DNA of 64,000 nt from Acidaminobacter sp964416305 (GTDB taxonomy: Bacteria > Bacillota > Clostridia > Peptostreptococcales > Acidaminobacteraceae): assembly GCA_964416305.1 (NCBI GenBank), contig CAYQDM010000002.1, positions 62,001 to 126,000 on the forward strand. Direction: 5' to 3'. A program made the translations under genes and the position numbers. Below, piece by piece: positions 52,009 through 61,634 of this stretch (the stretch's first letter is position 1; each line of letters starts with the position of its first letter). The notes beneath the pieces were generated by a model. That model saw only the letters and a program-made list of their open reading frames with translations, had not been told where the DNA came from and ran no database searches.

Positions 52009-53151
52009 CTAGTCGCCAAGAAATTCCTTCAGCACTTCTTCCGTGTGCTGCCCAAGAGTCGGTGCCGGCGACAGGATTTCTCCCGGCGTTGCGCTGAGCT
52101 TGATAGGAATGCCTGGCATCTTGAGCTTACCTGCCACAGGATGTTCGACCTCTATGATCATATCCCGAGCCAGAACTTGCTCATTTTCAATGACTTTGTC
52201 TACCGTGTTGATTGGACCGTTTGGTACACCGGCCTGATCGAGAATCAACTGCCACTGGGCTGTGGTCTTTTCTCTGACAGCGGCCGCCACCAAAGGTCTG
52301 AGACTCTCGTAGTTCTCCAGGCGCTTTGGATTTGTGTCAAAGCGCGGATCCAAGGCAAGGGATTCCAAGCCGGAAACCTTGCAGAACGTACGCCACAGGT
52401 TGTCATTTCCGGCAGCAATCATGATTTCGCCATCTGCGGTCTCAAAAGGCTCAAACGGCACAATGGAAGCGTGCTTGTTGCCGGCGGGTTTTGGAACCTC
52501 ACCCGTGACCACGTAGCGTGCAATGGCATTTTCCAGGATGGCCACCTGACAGTCCAGCATAGCCACATCCACTTTCTGCCCCTCGCCGGTTTTATGCCTG
52601 TGGTTCAAAGCCGCCAAGATCCCAATGGCCGTAAACATGCCCGCGTTTATATCCCCAACGGACGGCCCCACCCTGGTCGGCTCGCCGCCCACTTGGCCGG
52701 TAATGGACATAATTCCGCCCATGGCCTGCACGACACCATCATAAGCCGGACGGTCGCTGTATGGCCCCGTATGGCCAAAGCCAGAGGCAGCCGCATAGAT
52801 GATGGACGGATGGTATGCCTTGATGTCTTCATAGCCAAACCCCAACTTTTCCATTGTCCCCGGTCTGAAGTTCTCAACGACGACATCCATTTTCAAAAGG
52901 AGTGCCTTTAAGGTCGCCTTACCTTCAGGACTTTTCAGATCCAGGACAATGCTGCGCTTGTTTCGGTTTAGACTCATGAAATACGCACTCTCACCCTTCT
53001 GATACGGCCCAAAATGACGCGAATCATCCCCGGTGACCGGCATTTCAACTTTGATGACATCTGCCCCGAGATCCGCCAGAATCATGGTGCAATAAGGACC
53101 TGCCAAAACGCGGGTCAGGTCGAGAACTTTAAGGCCTTCCAGTGGACCCAT
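52009..53151 (-). CDS. Class III (CaiB/BaiF) CoA transferase
   Basis: Transfers CoA between carboxylic acids. LDLTRVLAGPYCTMILADLG and DVVVENFRPGTMEKLGFGYED (with the catalytic Asp region) and a C-terminal GQHTEEVL are typical. 380 residues. ATG 53151 follows GGAGGGG. It is last in the cluster with cyclase, DUF1116 and FdrA, so its acid substrate is probably a product of that pathway. A GC-rich hairpin (53189-53209) lies between it and the cyclase gene. Confidence 0.92.
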   Translation of the reverse strand: MGPLEGLKVLDLTRVLAGPYCTMILADLGADVIKVEMPVTGDDSRHFGPYQKGESAYFMSLNRNKRSIVLDLKSPEGKATLKALLLKMDVVVENFRPGTMEKLGFGYEDIKAYHPSIIYAAASGFGHTGPYSDRPAYDGVVQAMGGIMSITGQVGGEPTRVGPSVGDINAGMFTAIGILAALNHRHKTGEGQKVDVAMLDCQVAILENAIARYVVTGEVPKPAGNKHASIVPFEPFETADGEIMIAAGNDNLWRTFCKVSGLESLALDPRFDTNPKRLENYESLRPLVAAAVREKTTAQWQLILDQAGVPNGPINTVDKVIENEQVLARDMIIEVEHPVAGKLKMPGIPIKLSATPGEILSPAPTLGQHTEEVLKEFLGD

Positions 53152-53226
53152 CCATACCCCTCCAGTCACTTAAGTCAGACAGCGGCTGCCCCGCCGGACA
53201 CAGCGGGGCGACCGCATTTCGGGTTT

Positions 53227-54015
53227 CTATTCTTTCTCGTCGTACGCGACAATACGGCAGATGCTGGACTCGCCGCCGACAAATCTCCAAGGATAGCATC
53301 CAATAATCAAGCGCTTGTTGAGGATTTTATCGATTTCGCCGCCCAGATTTTCCGCGTGAATGATATCATCCGGGAACAAGTCAATATGCATGAGCTGATA
53401 GTCATCATCCGGGAAGAACTCTTCGAGGCTCTTGCCATACTTTGCCTGAAGATAAGCATCCGCTTTCTTGGCTTCCTTAGGCTCCCAGTCGCGAATTTTT
53501 GTGTTCATAGGGTGATCCGCAGAACCGCAGTCTACGCCAATCCACTTAATATCCATTTCCTGGCACCATTTTGAGAATTCCTTGGTTGGTCCCGGATGTC
53601 GCAGCATGTAACGGCGCTCATCTGCCTCAGGCTGATCCCATCCGTATTTATGGTAGCCGGTATTGATGATCAGGATGTCACCTTTTTTAACTTCGACGCG
53701 GTCCGTAATATCTTTGGAAGTGTAAATGCCGTAGTCTTCCGCAATATCCGAAAGGTCGACAACTACGCCAGGGCCAATCAAGTCCTCAAGAGGAATGGAG
53801 GCAATGTCTCTGCCGTGTGTGCAGAAGTGAAGCGATCCGTCCAGATGCGTGCCAACGTGGTTGGAGGTCGTGATCAGCTGGCCGTTGGCGCCGTTTGGCG
53901 TCAAGCGCTTGAAGAATTTGACCTGAAGCGGCTCATAAGTCGGCCAAGCCGGTGTCAGGTGGCTGATGCCCTGTGTGAGATCATACATTTGTACTTTGTC
54001 CCAGAAATTTAACAT
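53227..54015 (-). CDS. Cyclase-family amidohydrolase
   Basis: 262 residues; longer than the other two cyclase genes here. SNHVGTHLDGSLHF is the full HxGTHxD motif and IKWIGVDCGSADHPMNT the later one. The family opens amide or ring bonds (kynurenine formamidase, cyclic imide hydrolases). ATG 54015 has AGGAGGG 6 nt upstream. In an operon with DUF1116 and FdrA it is a candidate ring-opening step. Confidence 0.9.
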   Translation of the reverse strand: MLNFWDKVQMYDLTQGISHLTPAWPTYEPLQVKFFKRLTPNGANGQLITTSNHVGTHLDGSLHFCTHGRDIASIPLEDLIGPGVVVDLSDIAEDYGIYTSKDITDRVEVKKGDILIINTGYHKYGWDQPEADERRYMLRHPGPTKEFSKWCQEMDIKWIGVDCGSADHPMNTKIRDWEPKEAKKADAYLQAKYGKSLEEFFPDDDYQLMHIDLFPDDIIHAENLGGEIDKILNKRLIIGCYPWRFVGGESSICRIVAYDEKE

Positions 54016-54060
54016 GAATTTCCCTCCTGTTTTCAACTTTGTCAACTGCGTAGAGAAGCC

Positions 54061-54094
54061 TGCCGATGGTTGGTTTATCATCCCCATCGGCAAA
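54061..54094. repeat. Inverted pair of motif B between cyclase and DUF1116 genes
   Basis: TGCCGATGG (54061-54069) and CCATCGGCA (54084-54092) face each other across about 14 bases and can form a 9-bp hairpin inside the operon mRNA. Confidence 0.7.
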
Positions 54095-54111
54095 GGAATT
54101 GCATTAAGTCT

Positions 54112-55371
54112 CTAAATGAGGCCCCGCGACTGGGCGTCTTCCACGAACGCTTCAAGCGCATCCTCGAAGCACTTCATAGGCGGCCGGACGAGACCTGCGC
54201 CAACCTGGCCGACTCCGGCGTTCTTGTGAGCGATGCCCGTGTTAATGATTGGCCGGATCTGAGTCTCGATGACCTTCATAATATCGATGCCGGTAGGTGA
54301 TCCCCTGAAATTCATAGGCGGCAGTTTAAAGGCCGAGCTTTCGCCGATGGTGATTTCGTACATGGACGACGTAAAGTTAAAGGCATCCTGTGGTGTCCCT
54401 CCGACAAACTGAACGATAGCCGGCGCCGTTGCCATGGCAAAACCGCCTATGCCGCAGGTCTCCGTAATGACGCTGTCGCCAATGTCCGGATTGGCATCTT
54501 CTTTGGTAAAGCCCGGGAAGAACAGTCCATCGATAATTTCAGCAGGCGCTGTAAACCAGCGGTTGCCAAGTCCCGAAACGCGAATGCCGAAATCCGTGCC
54601 ATTTCTGGCCATAGTGTAGACCATGGTCGAATTCTCAATGCCCTCAAGGGGATCCAGCGAGCACTTACAGGCCGGCATGGTGAGATTAAGGAAAAAGTGG
54701 TCATTGGAATGCATGAACTTCAGAACGTCTCTCTTGTCTTCATCAGAAAAGTCTGTCATGACGAGATACGGCGCAAGTTCTCTGATCAGAAGCGAGGTGC
54801 CGGCCTTATTCCGGTTGTGGCCTTCATCCCCCATCTGGACGATTTGAGCGATCATAGTCTTGAGGTCAATAGGACCTGAGAGTGCCAGCGTTGCTTTAAG
54901 AACCGGTGCCAGAACCTTCTCCATCCATTTCAGACGGTCAATGACTTCTTCAGAAAAAGCGCCGTAACGCAGTACTTTGCCGAGACCTTCATTGAGCGTA
55001 CAGTAAGCCATATTGCCGAAGGCTTCATTTCGAAGCTTCCATACCGGCATACTGAACGTGGTGACGCCGGCCATTGGACCAACGGCATTGTGGTGGTGAC
55101 AGGAATCAAAGGTGATTTTTCCGGAGGCTGCCAGTTCAAGGGCCTCAGCTTCGTCCTTGGCAAGTCCTTCGTAGATCAGGCCTCCTACAATAGCCCCACG
55201 AAGCGGTCCGCTCATGCGCTCCCAGGTAATAGGCGGTCCGGCGTGCAAAACAGTCATCTTATCCATTCCGGGGATGTCTTCTCCGGCCGTGCCAATGCCG
55301 ACAATAGTCGGCTGTGCCAATTGAAGGCGATCAAAAGCCTCTTGATTGGCTTTTAAAATCCTCTCTTCCAA
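54112..55371 (-). CDS. DUF1116 protein (AllG/YlbE-like)
   Basis: 419 residues. In E. coli the DUF1116 protein AllG acts with FdrA-like AllF and DUF2877 AllH as oxamate carbamoyltransferase, moving a carbamoyl group from oxalurate to phosphate. The sequence is full length (VGIGTAGEDIPGMDKMTVLH, CHHHNAVGPMAGVTTFSMPV). TTG 55371 follows GGGAG. All three partner families are in this cluster. No carbamate kinase is seen here. Confidence 0.9.
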   Translation of the reverse strand: MEERILKANQEAFDRLQLAQPTIVGIGTAGEDIPGMDKMTVLHAGPPITWERMSGPLRGAIVGGLIYEGLAKDEAEALELAASGKITFDSCHHHNAVGPMAGVTTFSMPVWKLRNEAFGNMAYCTLNEGLGKVLRYGAFSEEVIDRLKWMEKVLAPVLKATLALSGPIDLKTMIAQIVQMGDEGHNRNKAGTSLLIRELAPYLVMTDFSDEDKRDVLKFMHSNDHFFLNLTMPACKCSLDPLEGIENSTMVYTMARNGTDFGIRVSGLGNRWFTAPAEIIDGLFFPGFTKEDANPDIGDSVITETCGIGGFAMATAPAIVQFVGGTPQDAFNFTSSMYEITIGESSAFKLPPMNFRGSPTGIDIMKVIETQIRPIINTGIAHKNAGVGQVGAGLVRPPMKCFEDALEAFVEDAQSRGLI

Positions 55372-55392
55372 CTCTACCGCTCCCTTTCCCTT

Positions 55393-55572
55393 CTATTTCT
55401 TCCCTTTCAGTTTGCCGAGTAAACTTAACATTTTCTCATTGCCGCCGGCAGGTGGCCGCCAGTCAACCTGAACAACTTCCACCGACTGATTCTTAAGGTC
55501 TTCATAAAAGGCTTCAAGGCCAAGGTTGACGACCCTGAGCTGTTTTTCAAATAATCCGTTTAAGGGTTTCAC
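55393..55572 (-). CDS. Free-standing FdrA C-terminal domain (59 residues)
   Basis: GTG 55572 overlaps the fdrA stop (GTGA) and GGAGG lies about 10 nt upstream. The peptide begins VKPLNGLFEKQLRVVNLGLE and contains AFYEDLKNQSVEVVQVDWRP followed by PAGGNEK. This segment resembles the end of longer FdrA proteins (VINVGLE...VVHVDWxPPAGG). It therefore appears to be a domain split from FdrA, kept as its own gene between fdrA and the DUF1116 gene. Confidence 0.85.
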   Translation of the reverse strand: MKPLNGLFEKQLRVVNLGLEAFYEDLKNQSVEVVQVDWRPPAGGNEKMLSLLGKLKGKK

Positions 55573-57146
55573 GCGCGCTCGCCTCCCTGTTTGGCAATAG
55601 CTTTCATGATCTTTGCCGCAAGCCGTACAGCCTGAGCATTGGACGGCATCACAACGGCACCGGCTTCAGACAGGGTTTCTCTTGAGGCTTTCAGTCCCTG
55701 TGGATCCCCTTCCGTGCCGCAGACGGACGCAATAACAGTCAGATCTCCCCCGCTTGCCGCAGCGTTTTCTCTGGCCTCACGGATTTGTGCGGCAACTTCG
55801 CCTGCGGGATCAGGATGTGAGCCATAGCCAAGAACGACATCCATCAGCAGCACCGCCACATCCGGTGCCGCTTCCTTCACTATGCGTTCACTGCGCGTGG
55901 ACGGATCGATCATTGGGTGCGGTCTGCCGACGGTAAAGGCATCATCTCCAAAATCAATGACAGTATGTTCAGCGGACACCTTCACATCTTTCAACTGCTC
56001 TTCCGGTTTCAAAGGTATGTTTGACCAGATGGTGCCAAGATCAGGTCCAAGGAGTTTCATGGCTTCGTCCGCCAGTGTTCCCCCGGTAAAAAGGCCTCTC
56101 AGATACTTTTGGATCGGTGCTTTTTTTCCGGCTTCATGAGCGGCCAACGCATCAATGTCTGCTTCCGGGACATCAAAGCCCGAAAAATCAGAAGGCGCAG
56201 CGTCTCCCCTCAACAGCGCGACCGCTTTTCTCGCAGCGTCTTCGAGGCTGATGCAGGCAACTGCGCCTGCTGCCTCAATGGCTGTTCTGTCACCGCCAAT
56301 GAAGTCGACCACTACTGGTTTTCCGGCTTTGTTGACCAGGTCGAGGACTTTTTTAGCCACCTCCGGTGCAGGCGGCTTGGAGACCAGAACTATGACTTTG
56401 GTCTCCGGATCAGCAATCAGCGCTTCGAATGCCTGCAGCATCATCAGTCCGCCAATTTCTGTTTTCAAGTCGCGGCCGCCGGTGCCAATGACCTGAGAAA
56501 CACCTCCGCCCAACTGGTCAATCAGGGACATGATTTCTTGTGTACCGGTTCCCGAAGCGCCTACAATGCCTATGCCGCCCGGTCTCACGACGTTGCAGAA
56601 CGCCAGTGGAACGTGATTGATCATAGCGGTGCCGCAGTCAGGTCCCATCATCAACAGCTGTTTCGACACAGCCTTTTCTTTAAGCCGTTTTTCGTCTTCT
56701 ATGCTGACATTGTCGCTGAACAGCATGACGTGCAGACCGGCGTCCAAGGCTTTTTCAACTTCAGCGGCAGCGTAGCGCCCCGGAAGAGAGATGAGGGCCA
56801 GATTGAGCTCCGGCTCATTGGAAAGCGCGGTTTGAAGACTGGCCGGTCTATAGCTGCTGCCCGCAGAAGATTTTTTCGCCGAAAGCAGGGCGTCCAGGGC
56901 GCTCACCAACATTTCCATTGAAGCCTCGCCTGAAAGCTCGGCGGTGACAAAGAAATCATTGGCCGACAAGGCTTCCAGCTCAGGGGTCAACAGGTTGAGG
57001 TTGGCCGCCAGTTCTTTATTAAGCTCTGTTGCCATACCCACCAGAATATCTTCCACCCCGGGCAGTTTTGCCAGATCTTTTGTGATCAGCATTAAAGTTA
57101 CGGAGTCGTAGTAGGCATTTTTACGTATGGTCGTTTGTACTGCCAC
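55569..57146 (-). CDS. fdrA: FdrA-like protein (AllF-type)
   Basis: About 525 residues with succinyl-CoA-synthetase-like Rossmann parts (GIGIVGASGTGTQEIMSL, KVIVLVSKPPAPEVAKKVLD) and an RPHPMIDP motif near the end. Related AllF is a subunit of oxamate carbamoyltransferase. GTG 57146 is chosen because GAGGAGG lies 8 nt upstream; the frame continues to 57182 without a site. The C-terminal VDWxPPAGG segment is missing and is encoded by the next small ORF. Confidence 0.9.
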   Translation of the reverse strand: MAVQTTIRKNAYYDSVTLMLITKDLAKLPGVEDILVGMATELNKELAANLNLLTPELEALSANDFFVTAELSGEASMEMLVSALDALLSAKKSSAGSSYRPASLQTALSNEPELNLALISLPGRYAAAEVEKALDAGLHVMLFSDNVSIEDEKRLKEKAVSKQLLMMGPDCGTAMINHVPLAFCNVVRPGGIGIVGASGTGTQEIMSLIDQLGGGVSQVIGTGGRDLKTEIGGLMMLQAFEALIADPETKVIVLVSKPPAPEVAKKVLDLVNKAGKPVVVDFIGGDRTAIEAAGAVACISLEDAARKAVALLRGDAAPSDFSGFDVPEADIDALAAHEAGKKAPIQKYLRGLFTGGTLADEAMKLLGPDLGTIWSNIPLKPEEQLKDVKVSAEHTVIDFGDDAFTVGRPHPMIDPSTRSERIVKEAAPDVAVLLMDVVLGYGSHPDPAGEVAAQIREARENAAASGGDLTVIASVCGTEGDPQGLKASRETLSEAGAVVMPSNAQAVRLAAKIMKAIAKQGGERA

Positions 57147-57239
57147 TGTCACTTCCTCCTCGTATCGTAATAAGTTGTCCAAACTGAAGGTTATTTCAGT
57201 GATCCCCCTATTCAGAAGAGGTTCACCGAAGTTTGTGAT

Positions 57240-58175
57240 TCAAGCATTAAGAGACAGCATCAGGGCGGCTGCAGCACCAGTCATAAAATCTGTCCCTGAG
57301 GTGTCACCATGGTCAAGTGCATTCAGCGCCGCCGCTTCCAAATCCCCTTCCGGTTCCAGGCAAAGAAGTTCCAACAGCTTGCCGTATTTCTGAGCGACAT
57401 GCCCCAGGGCTGCATGGGCAAGCATGGCTTCACTGATCACTGTAGTCTTGCCCTTTGCCTGGCTGGCGAGTTTCTGATTGCGCTTCAAAAGCTTCTCGCG
57501 AGCCATGAATTGACCATAGGGGGCGCATAGGTTTGCGGCCATAAACCCGGCAACAAAATCATCAGAGGACGGGGTCAGACCCGGTCCAAAACCGACCAGC
57601 CTGGAAAAAGCCGCCACTGCTCTGGTCTCGCCCATGTCGGTTCCGTCTCTGTAGGCTTCTACAAACTGATCCAGTCGACCTTTGACGAAGTCGACATACC
57701 GGTTGCCTGCCATGTCAGCGGGACAAGATCCCGGATGCGGCAGCACACTGGCTTCGCAGAGATATGGCAGGAGACCTTCCGGCTTCCCCCGAATCAGGAG
57801 CAGCTTAATGAAAGCCTCAAGACGCGTCAGCATTTCAGCCCTGGTCAATTTCTCCGCGGTCGCCTTGCCGGCGTCCCATGATGGGCTCCATTTCTGTGCT
57901 TGTATGAACGCCAACGGCGTTTCGCCAACAATAATGCCCTCGCCCGAACACCTTGCCGGCATTCCGGGATGCCAGCCCAAAGATTTCAGCGACCCTTTCG
58001 ACACTTGTAAAGTCATAGGCGCAAGATCCATCTGATCCGACACTATGGTCATAAGAACCCCATTATAAAAGAGCAGATTGACCGCCCGCTCAAAAGTCGA
58101 GTGGACTTCGCCGGTTTGACCTGGACTTTGTGTTAAAAACGTTATACAGTCCTCTGATACGCGAAGCACTTTCAT
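57240..58175 (-). CDS. DUF2877 protein (AllH/YlbF-like)
   Basis: About 311 residues. GFGPGLTPSSDDFVAGFM is the family signature. Third part of the AllFGH oxamate carbamoyltransferase set. ATG 58175 is preferred over TTG 58181. The GGGGTCAGACCC match at 57571 encodes PGLTPS and is explained by this conserved protein motif. Confidence 0.9.
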   Translation of the reverse strand: MKVLRVSEDCITFLTQSPGQTGEVHSTFERAVNLLFYNGVLMTIVSDQMDLAPMTLQVSKGSLKSLGWHPGMPARCSGEGIIVGETPLAFIQAQKWSPSWDAGKATAEKLTRAEMLTRLEAFIKLLLIRGKPEGLLPYLCEASVLPHPGSCPADMAGNRYVDFVKGRLDQFVEAYRDGTDMGETRAVAAFSRLVGFGPGLTPSSDDFVAGFMAANLCAPYGQFMAREKLLKRNQKLASQAKGKTTVISEAMLAHAALGHVAQKYGKLLELLCLEPEGDLEAAALNALDHGDTSGTDFMTGAAAALMLSLNA

Positions 58176-58265
58176 TGTCAATCACCACTCAGACTTTTGA
58201 TTAAAGGGGCGCTTTTTTTTGACGCCTTCCATTCAACCTAAGTGTACCAGAGTCACAGGCAGGGT

Positions 58266-60011
58266 TCATTGTTCCCCGCTTCCAAAACCATGGGACCCCG
58301 TTTGTGACTCAGACCCAAGGTCGGTCTGAATCAAGTCCATGATCTTCAGCGCGATCTGAACGTTGAGACGCGTTGATGGGTCTTCAAGGTCGAGTCCTGA
58401 AATCTCGCGGATGCGCTGCATGCGGTAAATGATTGTATTGTAGTGGGTATACATTTCCTCCGAAACACGCTTCAGGTTGCTTCCGCAATCAAAATAGAGT
58501 TTGAGGGTTTCCAGCAGATTGGTATCCTTCTCCCTGTCGTACTTGGCAAGTGGCTCCAGCATTTCTCTGAAAAAGGACTTAAGCTCCGGCTCAAGCTCCT
58601 CGAAAGACAGAAGTTTATAGATCCCCAGAGCGTCATAGTGTATAGGACGCCCTTTTTCGCCGCAGAGATGGTGATTGGCAAGCGCACGATTGGCCTCGCT
58701 CTTTGACTTGCAGAGAAGATCGAGCTGTTTATACTGACGTCCGACACCCACTGAAAGAAGCTCCTTCATGCCTTCCAATTCTGCACTGTGGAGGATTTCT
58801 CCCGCGAATTTCATCACGGCTTCTTTCACTCGGTCCTCTGAATAGTCTTTGGGCTGGCCGAACAAGATTATGAGTCTGTCACTCTTTTGAGCGAAATGGA
58901 CTCTGCCCTTGTGGACTCTGGATATGCGCTCAATAATGCTGACCATTTTTGTGCCAATGGATTGAATAAAGTTGGCATTGTTTGGCGTCAGCTTCAGCAC
59001 CTCTGAAGATGCGTCAAAATCAGCAACAACGACAGAATAGGCTAAGTTCGGATTAAACTCCATATAGACAGCGTGCTCGAGGGCACGCTGCTGCCGGAAG
59101 GTCTCTGTAGACAGCAAATCATCAAAGAACTCAACTTTGTGGCGGTTGGCGCTTTCGTAAATGGACATCTTTTTGAGCAAATCCAGTGCAATCAGAGAGG
59201 TGGATGCTTCGATGACCGAAATCTCCATTGTATTCAGCGCTTTCTCTGTTTCCCACAGGATGACCCAGCCATAGTGCCTCTCATCTGATGAAATGGGAAT
59301 AGCTACCCTGTTGACAGGGATGCCGGGCTTACCGGCTGCATGAAAGACGCCTTCAGGCAATTCTTCCTCTGTCATGGGTGTGTCCTGGGATTTGTTTCTA
59401 TCCAAAAACTGCTCAGCTCTGCGGATTAAAATTGACTTCATAGCTTCAGGCCCTGAGACGACCAGATTCTTAAAAAGAGGTTCAACAATGGCCACGGGCA
59501 GTCCCACGCTTTTGTGGATGGCTCTGGCTATCTCCTGAAGGCTGCCGCCTCTGAGCATAACCCGCGTGATCCTGCGGTTGAAGTCATTCACCTGGCTGAT
59601 GATAGCGCTCTGACGGCTCAGCAGTTCGCTCATAACCGGCATCAAGATGTCGGAATAGGATATTTCAAAGGGAATTTCGATTAATGGAAAGTCATACGCA
59701 TCAGCGGTTGAAAGCACGGAGTCCGGCAGCGTGTCGACGAAGCGCTTGGTTTTGATTCCCATGCCAGCCAGACCCAGTGTACTGAGGGCCGGAATCAGCG
59801 TATTCAGAACTTCAATGTCGTCTTTTATGGAATAGGCAGTAGTCAATAGGAATTCACCGGGACGTACCCAGTCTACAATGTCCGGAACTTCCATGACGTT
59901 GACTTTGGTGACCAGCTTGTCGAGGCCGCTTGTACCTGCCAGCACATGTGACTCTTTGAGCACTGTCATTTCTATCAGGTCCCGAACCCGGATGCCGATG
60001 ATGTTGTCCAT
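58266..60011 (-). CDS. pucR: PucR-family transcriptional regulator
   Basis: 581 residues: N-terminal PucR domain (VRDLIEMTVLKESHVLAGTS), a GAF/CdaR-like middle, and a C-terminal HTH (LLETLKLYFDCGSNLKRVSE then EMYTHYNTIIYRMQRI). PucR activates purine catabolism genes in Bacillus in response to pathway intermediates. It lies between the permease and the AllH-like gene and probably controls both sides. Confidence 0.93.
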   Translation of the reverse strand: MDNIIGIRVRDLIEMTVLKESHVLAGTSGLDKLVTKVNVMEVPDIVDWVRPGEFLLTTAYSIKDDIEVLNTLIPALSTLGLAGMGIKTKRFVDTLPDSVLSTADAYDFPLIEIPFEISYSDILMPVMSELLSRQSAIISQVNDFNRRITRVMLRGGSLQEIARAIHKSVGLPVAIVEPLFKNLVVSGPEAMKSILIRRAEQFLDRNKSQDTPMTEEELPEGVFHAAGKPGIPVNRVAIPISSDERHYGWVILWETEKALNTMEISVIEASTSLIALDLLKKMSIYESANRHKVEFFDDLLSTETFRQQRALEHAVYMEFNPNLAYSVVVADFDASSEVLKLTPNNANFIQSIGTKMVSIIERISRVHKGRVHFAQKSDRLIILFGQPKDYSEDRVKEAVMKFAGEILHSAELEGMKELLSVGVGRQYKQLDLLCKSKSEANRALANHHLCGEKGRPIHYDALGIYKLLSFEELEPELKSFFREMLEPLAKYDREKDTNLLETLKLYFDCGSNLKRVSEEMYTHYNTIIYRMQRIREISGLDLEDPSTRLNVQIALKIMDLIQTDLGSESQTGSHGFGSGEQ

Positions 60012-60060
60012 ATTAGTACCCCCGTTTGTTATTCAATCACAAATCAATTATATTATAACA

Positions 60061-60089
60061 AAAAGAAAAGCCCTCGTGTCAACGAGGGC
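60061..60089 (-). terminator. Intrinsic terminator after the NCS2 permease
   Basis: GCCCTCG-TTGACA-CGAGGGC followed by TTTTCTTTT on the minus strand, in the 120-base gap before pucR. Confidence 0.85.
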
Positions 60090-60131
60090 CCTGATACGGG
60101 AAGAAAAAATATTGTTTCCAGATAATAAGTT

Positions 60132-61376
60132 TTAAACTTCTTTGGCTTCAGGCAAAACAGCGTTGAGCACGATTCCGACAAGCGCTGCAAGCGCCATGCC
60201 TTCGAGATTAAGAGCAAAGATCCCAAAAAAGTTGAATGGAAGCACTGCCCCGCCAAGACCAAGAACCAAAATAACTGCGGCGATGATCAGGTTTCTGGAA
60301 GACGTAAAGTCAACCTTATTCTCAACCAGCGTTCTGGCGCCGATTGAAGCGATCATACCGAACAGAATGATGGAGATGCCGCCGATGACTGCTGTTGGAA
60401 TGGTTGAAATAACTGCGCTGAGTTTAGGAAACAGACCCAGAATAATCGCGAAGACCGCAGCGATCTGCATGATCTTTGGATCCCATGCTTTTGTCAGCGC
60501 GAGGACACCCGTATTCTCGGAATAGGTTGTATTTGCAGGTCCGCCAAACATGGCAGAAAGCGCTGTCGCGATACCGTCGCCCATGAGGGTTCTGACAAAG
60601 CCCGGATCCTTGGTGAAGTCTTTTTTGACTGTGGAGCTGATGGCCATGACGTCACCGATATGTTCGATCATAGTCGCAAGCGCGATAGGCGCAATTGTCA
60701 GGATGGCCTCTGCGTTGAATTTCGCTACCGTAAAAGCAGGAATGCCAAAAATAGCCGCTTCCTGAATTGGTGTGAAATCAACTTTGCCCAATATGACTGC
60801 GAAAACATAGCCGCCAATCAGACCGATGATAACCGGAATGACCTTGAGGAAGCCCTTTGCGAAGACACTGACGGCAGTAACGATGATAAACGCCACAATG
60901 GCAAGTAGCCAGTCTCCGGAGGCCATGGAAATAGCCGTTGGCGCAAGCTTCAAACCTATGACGATAATGATTGGCCCCGTCACGACCGGAGGGAAGAATT
61001 TGAGGACGCGTTCGATGCCGAAGACTGCGATCAAGCCTGCCAGGATCAGATAGATCAAACCGGCGACTACTACGCCGCCCTGAGCGTACTCCATGCCATG
61101 AGTCTGAGCGACTGCCAATATAGGAGCGATAAAGGCGAAGGAAGAGCCGAGAAACGCAGGCACTTTTCCTTGGGTGATGACGTGGAACAGCAAAGTGCCG
61201 ATCCCCGCCATAAACAGTGCAACAGAGATATTCATGCCCGTGATGATTGGAACGAGCACTGTCGCGCCGAACATAGTGAAGGTGTGCTGAATTCCCAGGG
61301 TGATCATTTTAGGTACGCCGAGCTTTGTGACGTCACGTATGCCGTCGTGGTTGATGTTTAGTTCTTCTTTACTCAT
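60132..61376 (-). CDS. NCS2-family uracil/xanthine permease
   Basis: Polytopic proton symporter of the nucleobase NCS2 family, about 14 spans. GIQHTFTMFGATVLVPIITG and NTTYSENTGVLALTKAWDPK are the family hallmarks. 414 residues. The purine context favours xanthine or uric acid over uracil, but this cannot be fixed from sequence. AAAGGAG precedes ATG 61376. Confidence 0.93.
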   Translation of the reverse strand: MSKEELNINHDGIRDVTKLGVPKMITLGIQHTFTMFGATVLVPIITGMNISVALFMAGIGTLLFHVITQGKVPAFLGSSFAFIAPILAVAQTHGMEYAQGGVVVAGLIYLILAGLIAVFGIERVLKFFPPVVTGPIIIVIGLKLAPTAISMASGDWLLAIVAFIIVTAVSVFAKGFLKVIPVIIGLIGGYVFAVILGKVDFTPIQEAAIFGIPAFTVAKFNAEAILTIAPIALATMIEHIGDVMAISSTVKKDFTKDPGFVRTLMGDGIATALSAMFGGPANTTYSENTGVLALTKAWDPKIMQIAAVFAIILGLFPKLSAVISTIPTAVIGGISIILFGMIASIGARTLVENKVDFTSSRNLIIAAVILVLGLGGAVLPFNFFGIFALNLEGMALAALVGIVLNAVLPEAKEV

Positions 61377-61608
61377 GGGCAGCTCCTTTCATCCTCTAGT
61401 ATTTTCTCCCGTATCACTGAGAAAAAATAAGTTCACTAACATTATAACAGAGGCATCGCCTTTGTTAGCCTGAAAACAAAAATTTGAGGTGAAAATTTTG
61501 TGCAAATCAAGTGAGCTTGAAGACTTGAAATCTCAATGATTTCAACCAGTGAAACAACCGTTGACATAACCCTAAATCAGAGGCATTTTCATTACTTGAA
61601 CGGTAACC

Positions 61609-61628
61609 GGTGACTGACACCTGTTTCC
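61609..61628. repeat. Diverged motif C copy before the permease gene
   Basis: GGTGACTGACACCTGTTTCC, a variant of the GGTGTCAGACACC motif at 48448. It lies in the 258-base gap 61377-61634 just after the xdh stop. Nothing else was recognised in this gap. Confidence 0.7.
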
Positions 61629-61634
61629 TAACGC

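Noticed and set aside
57571..57582. GGGGTCAGACCC as a motif A insertion
   Set aside because: It encodes the conserved GLTPS signature of DUF2877 proteins, so protein constraint explains it.
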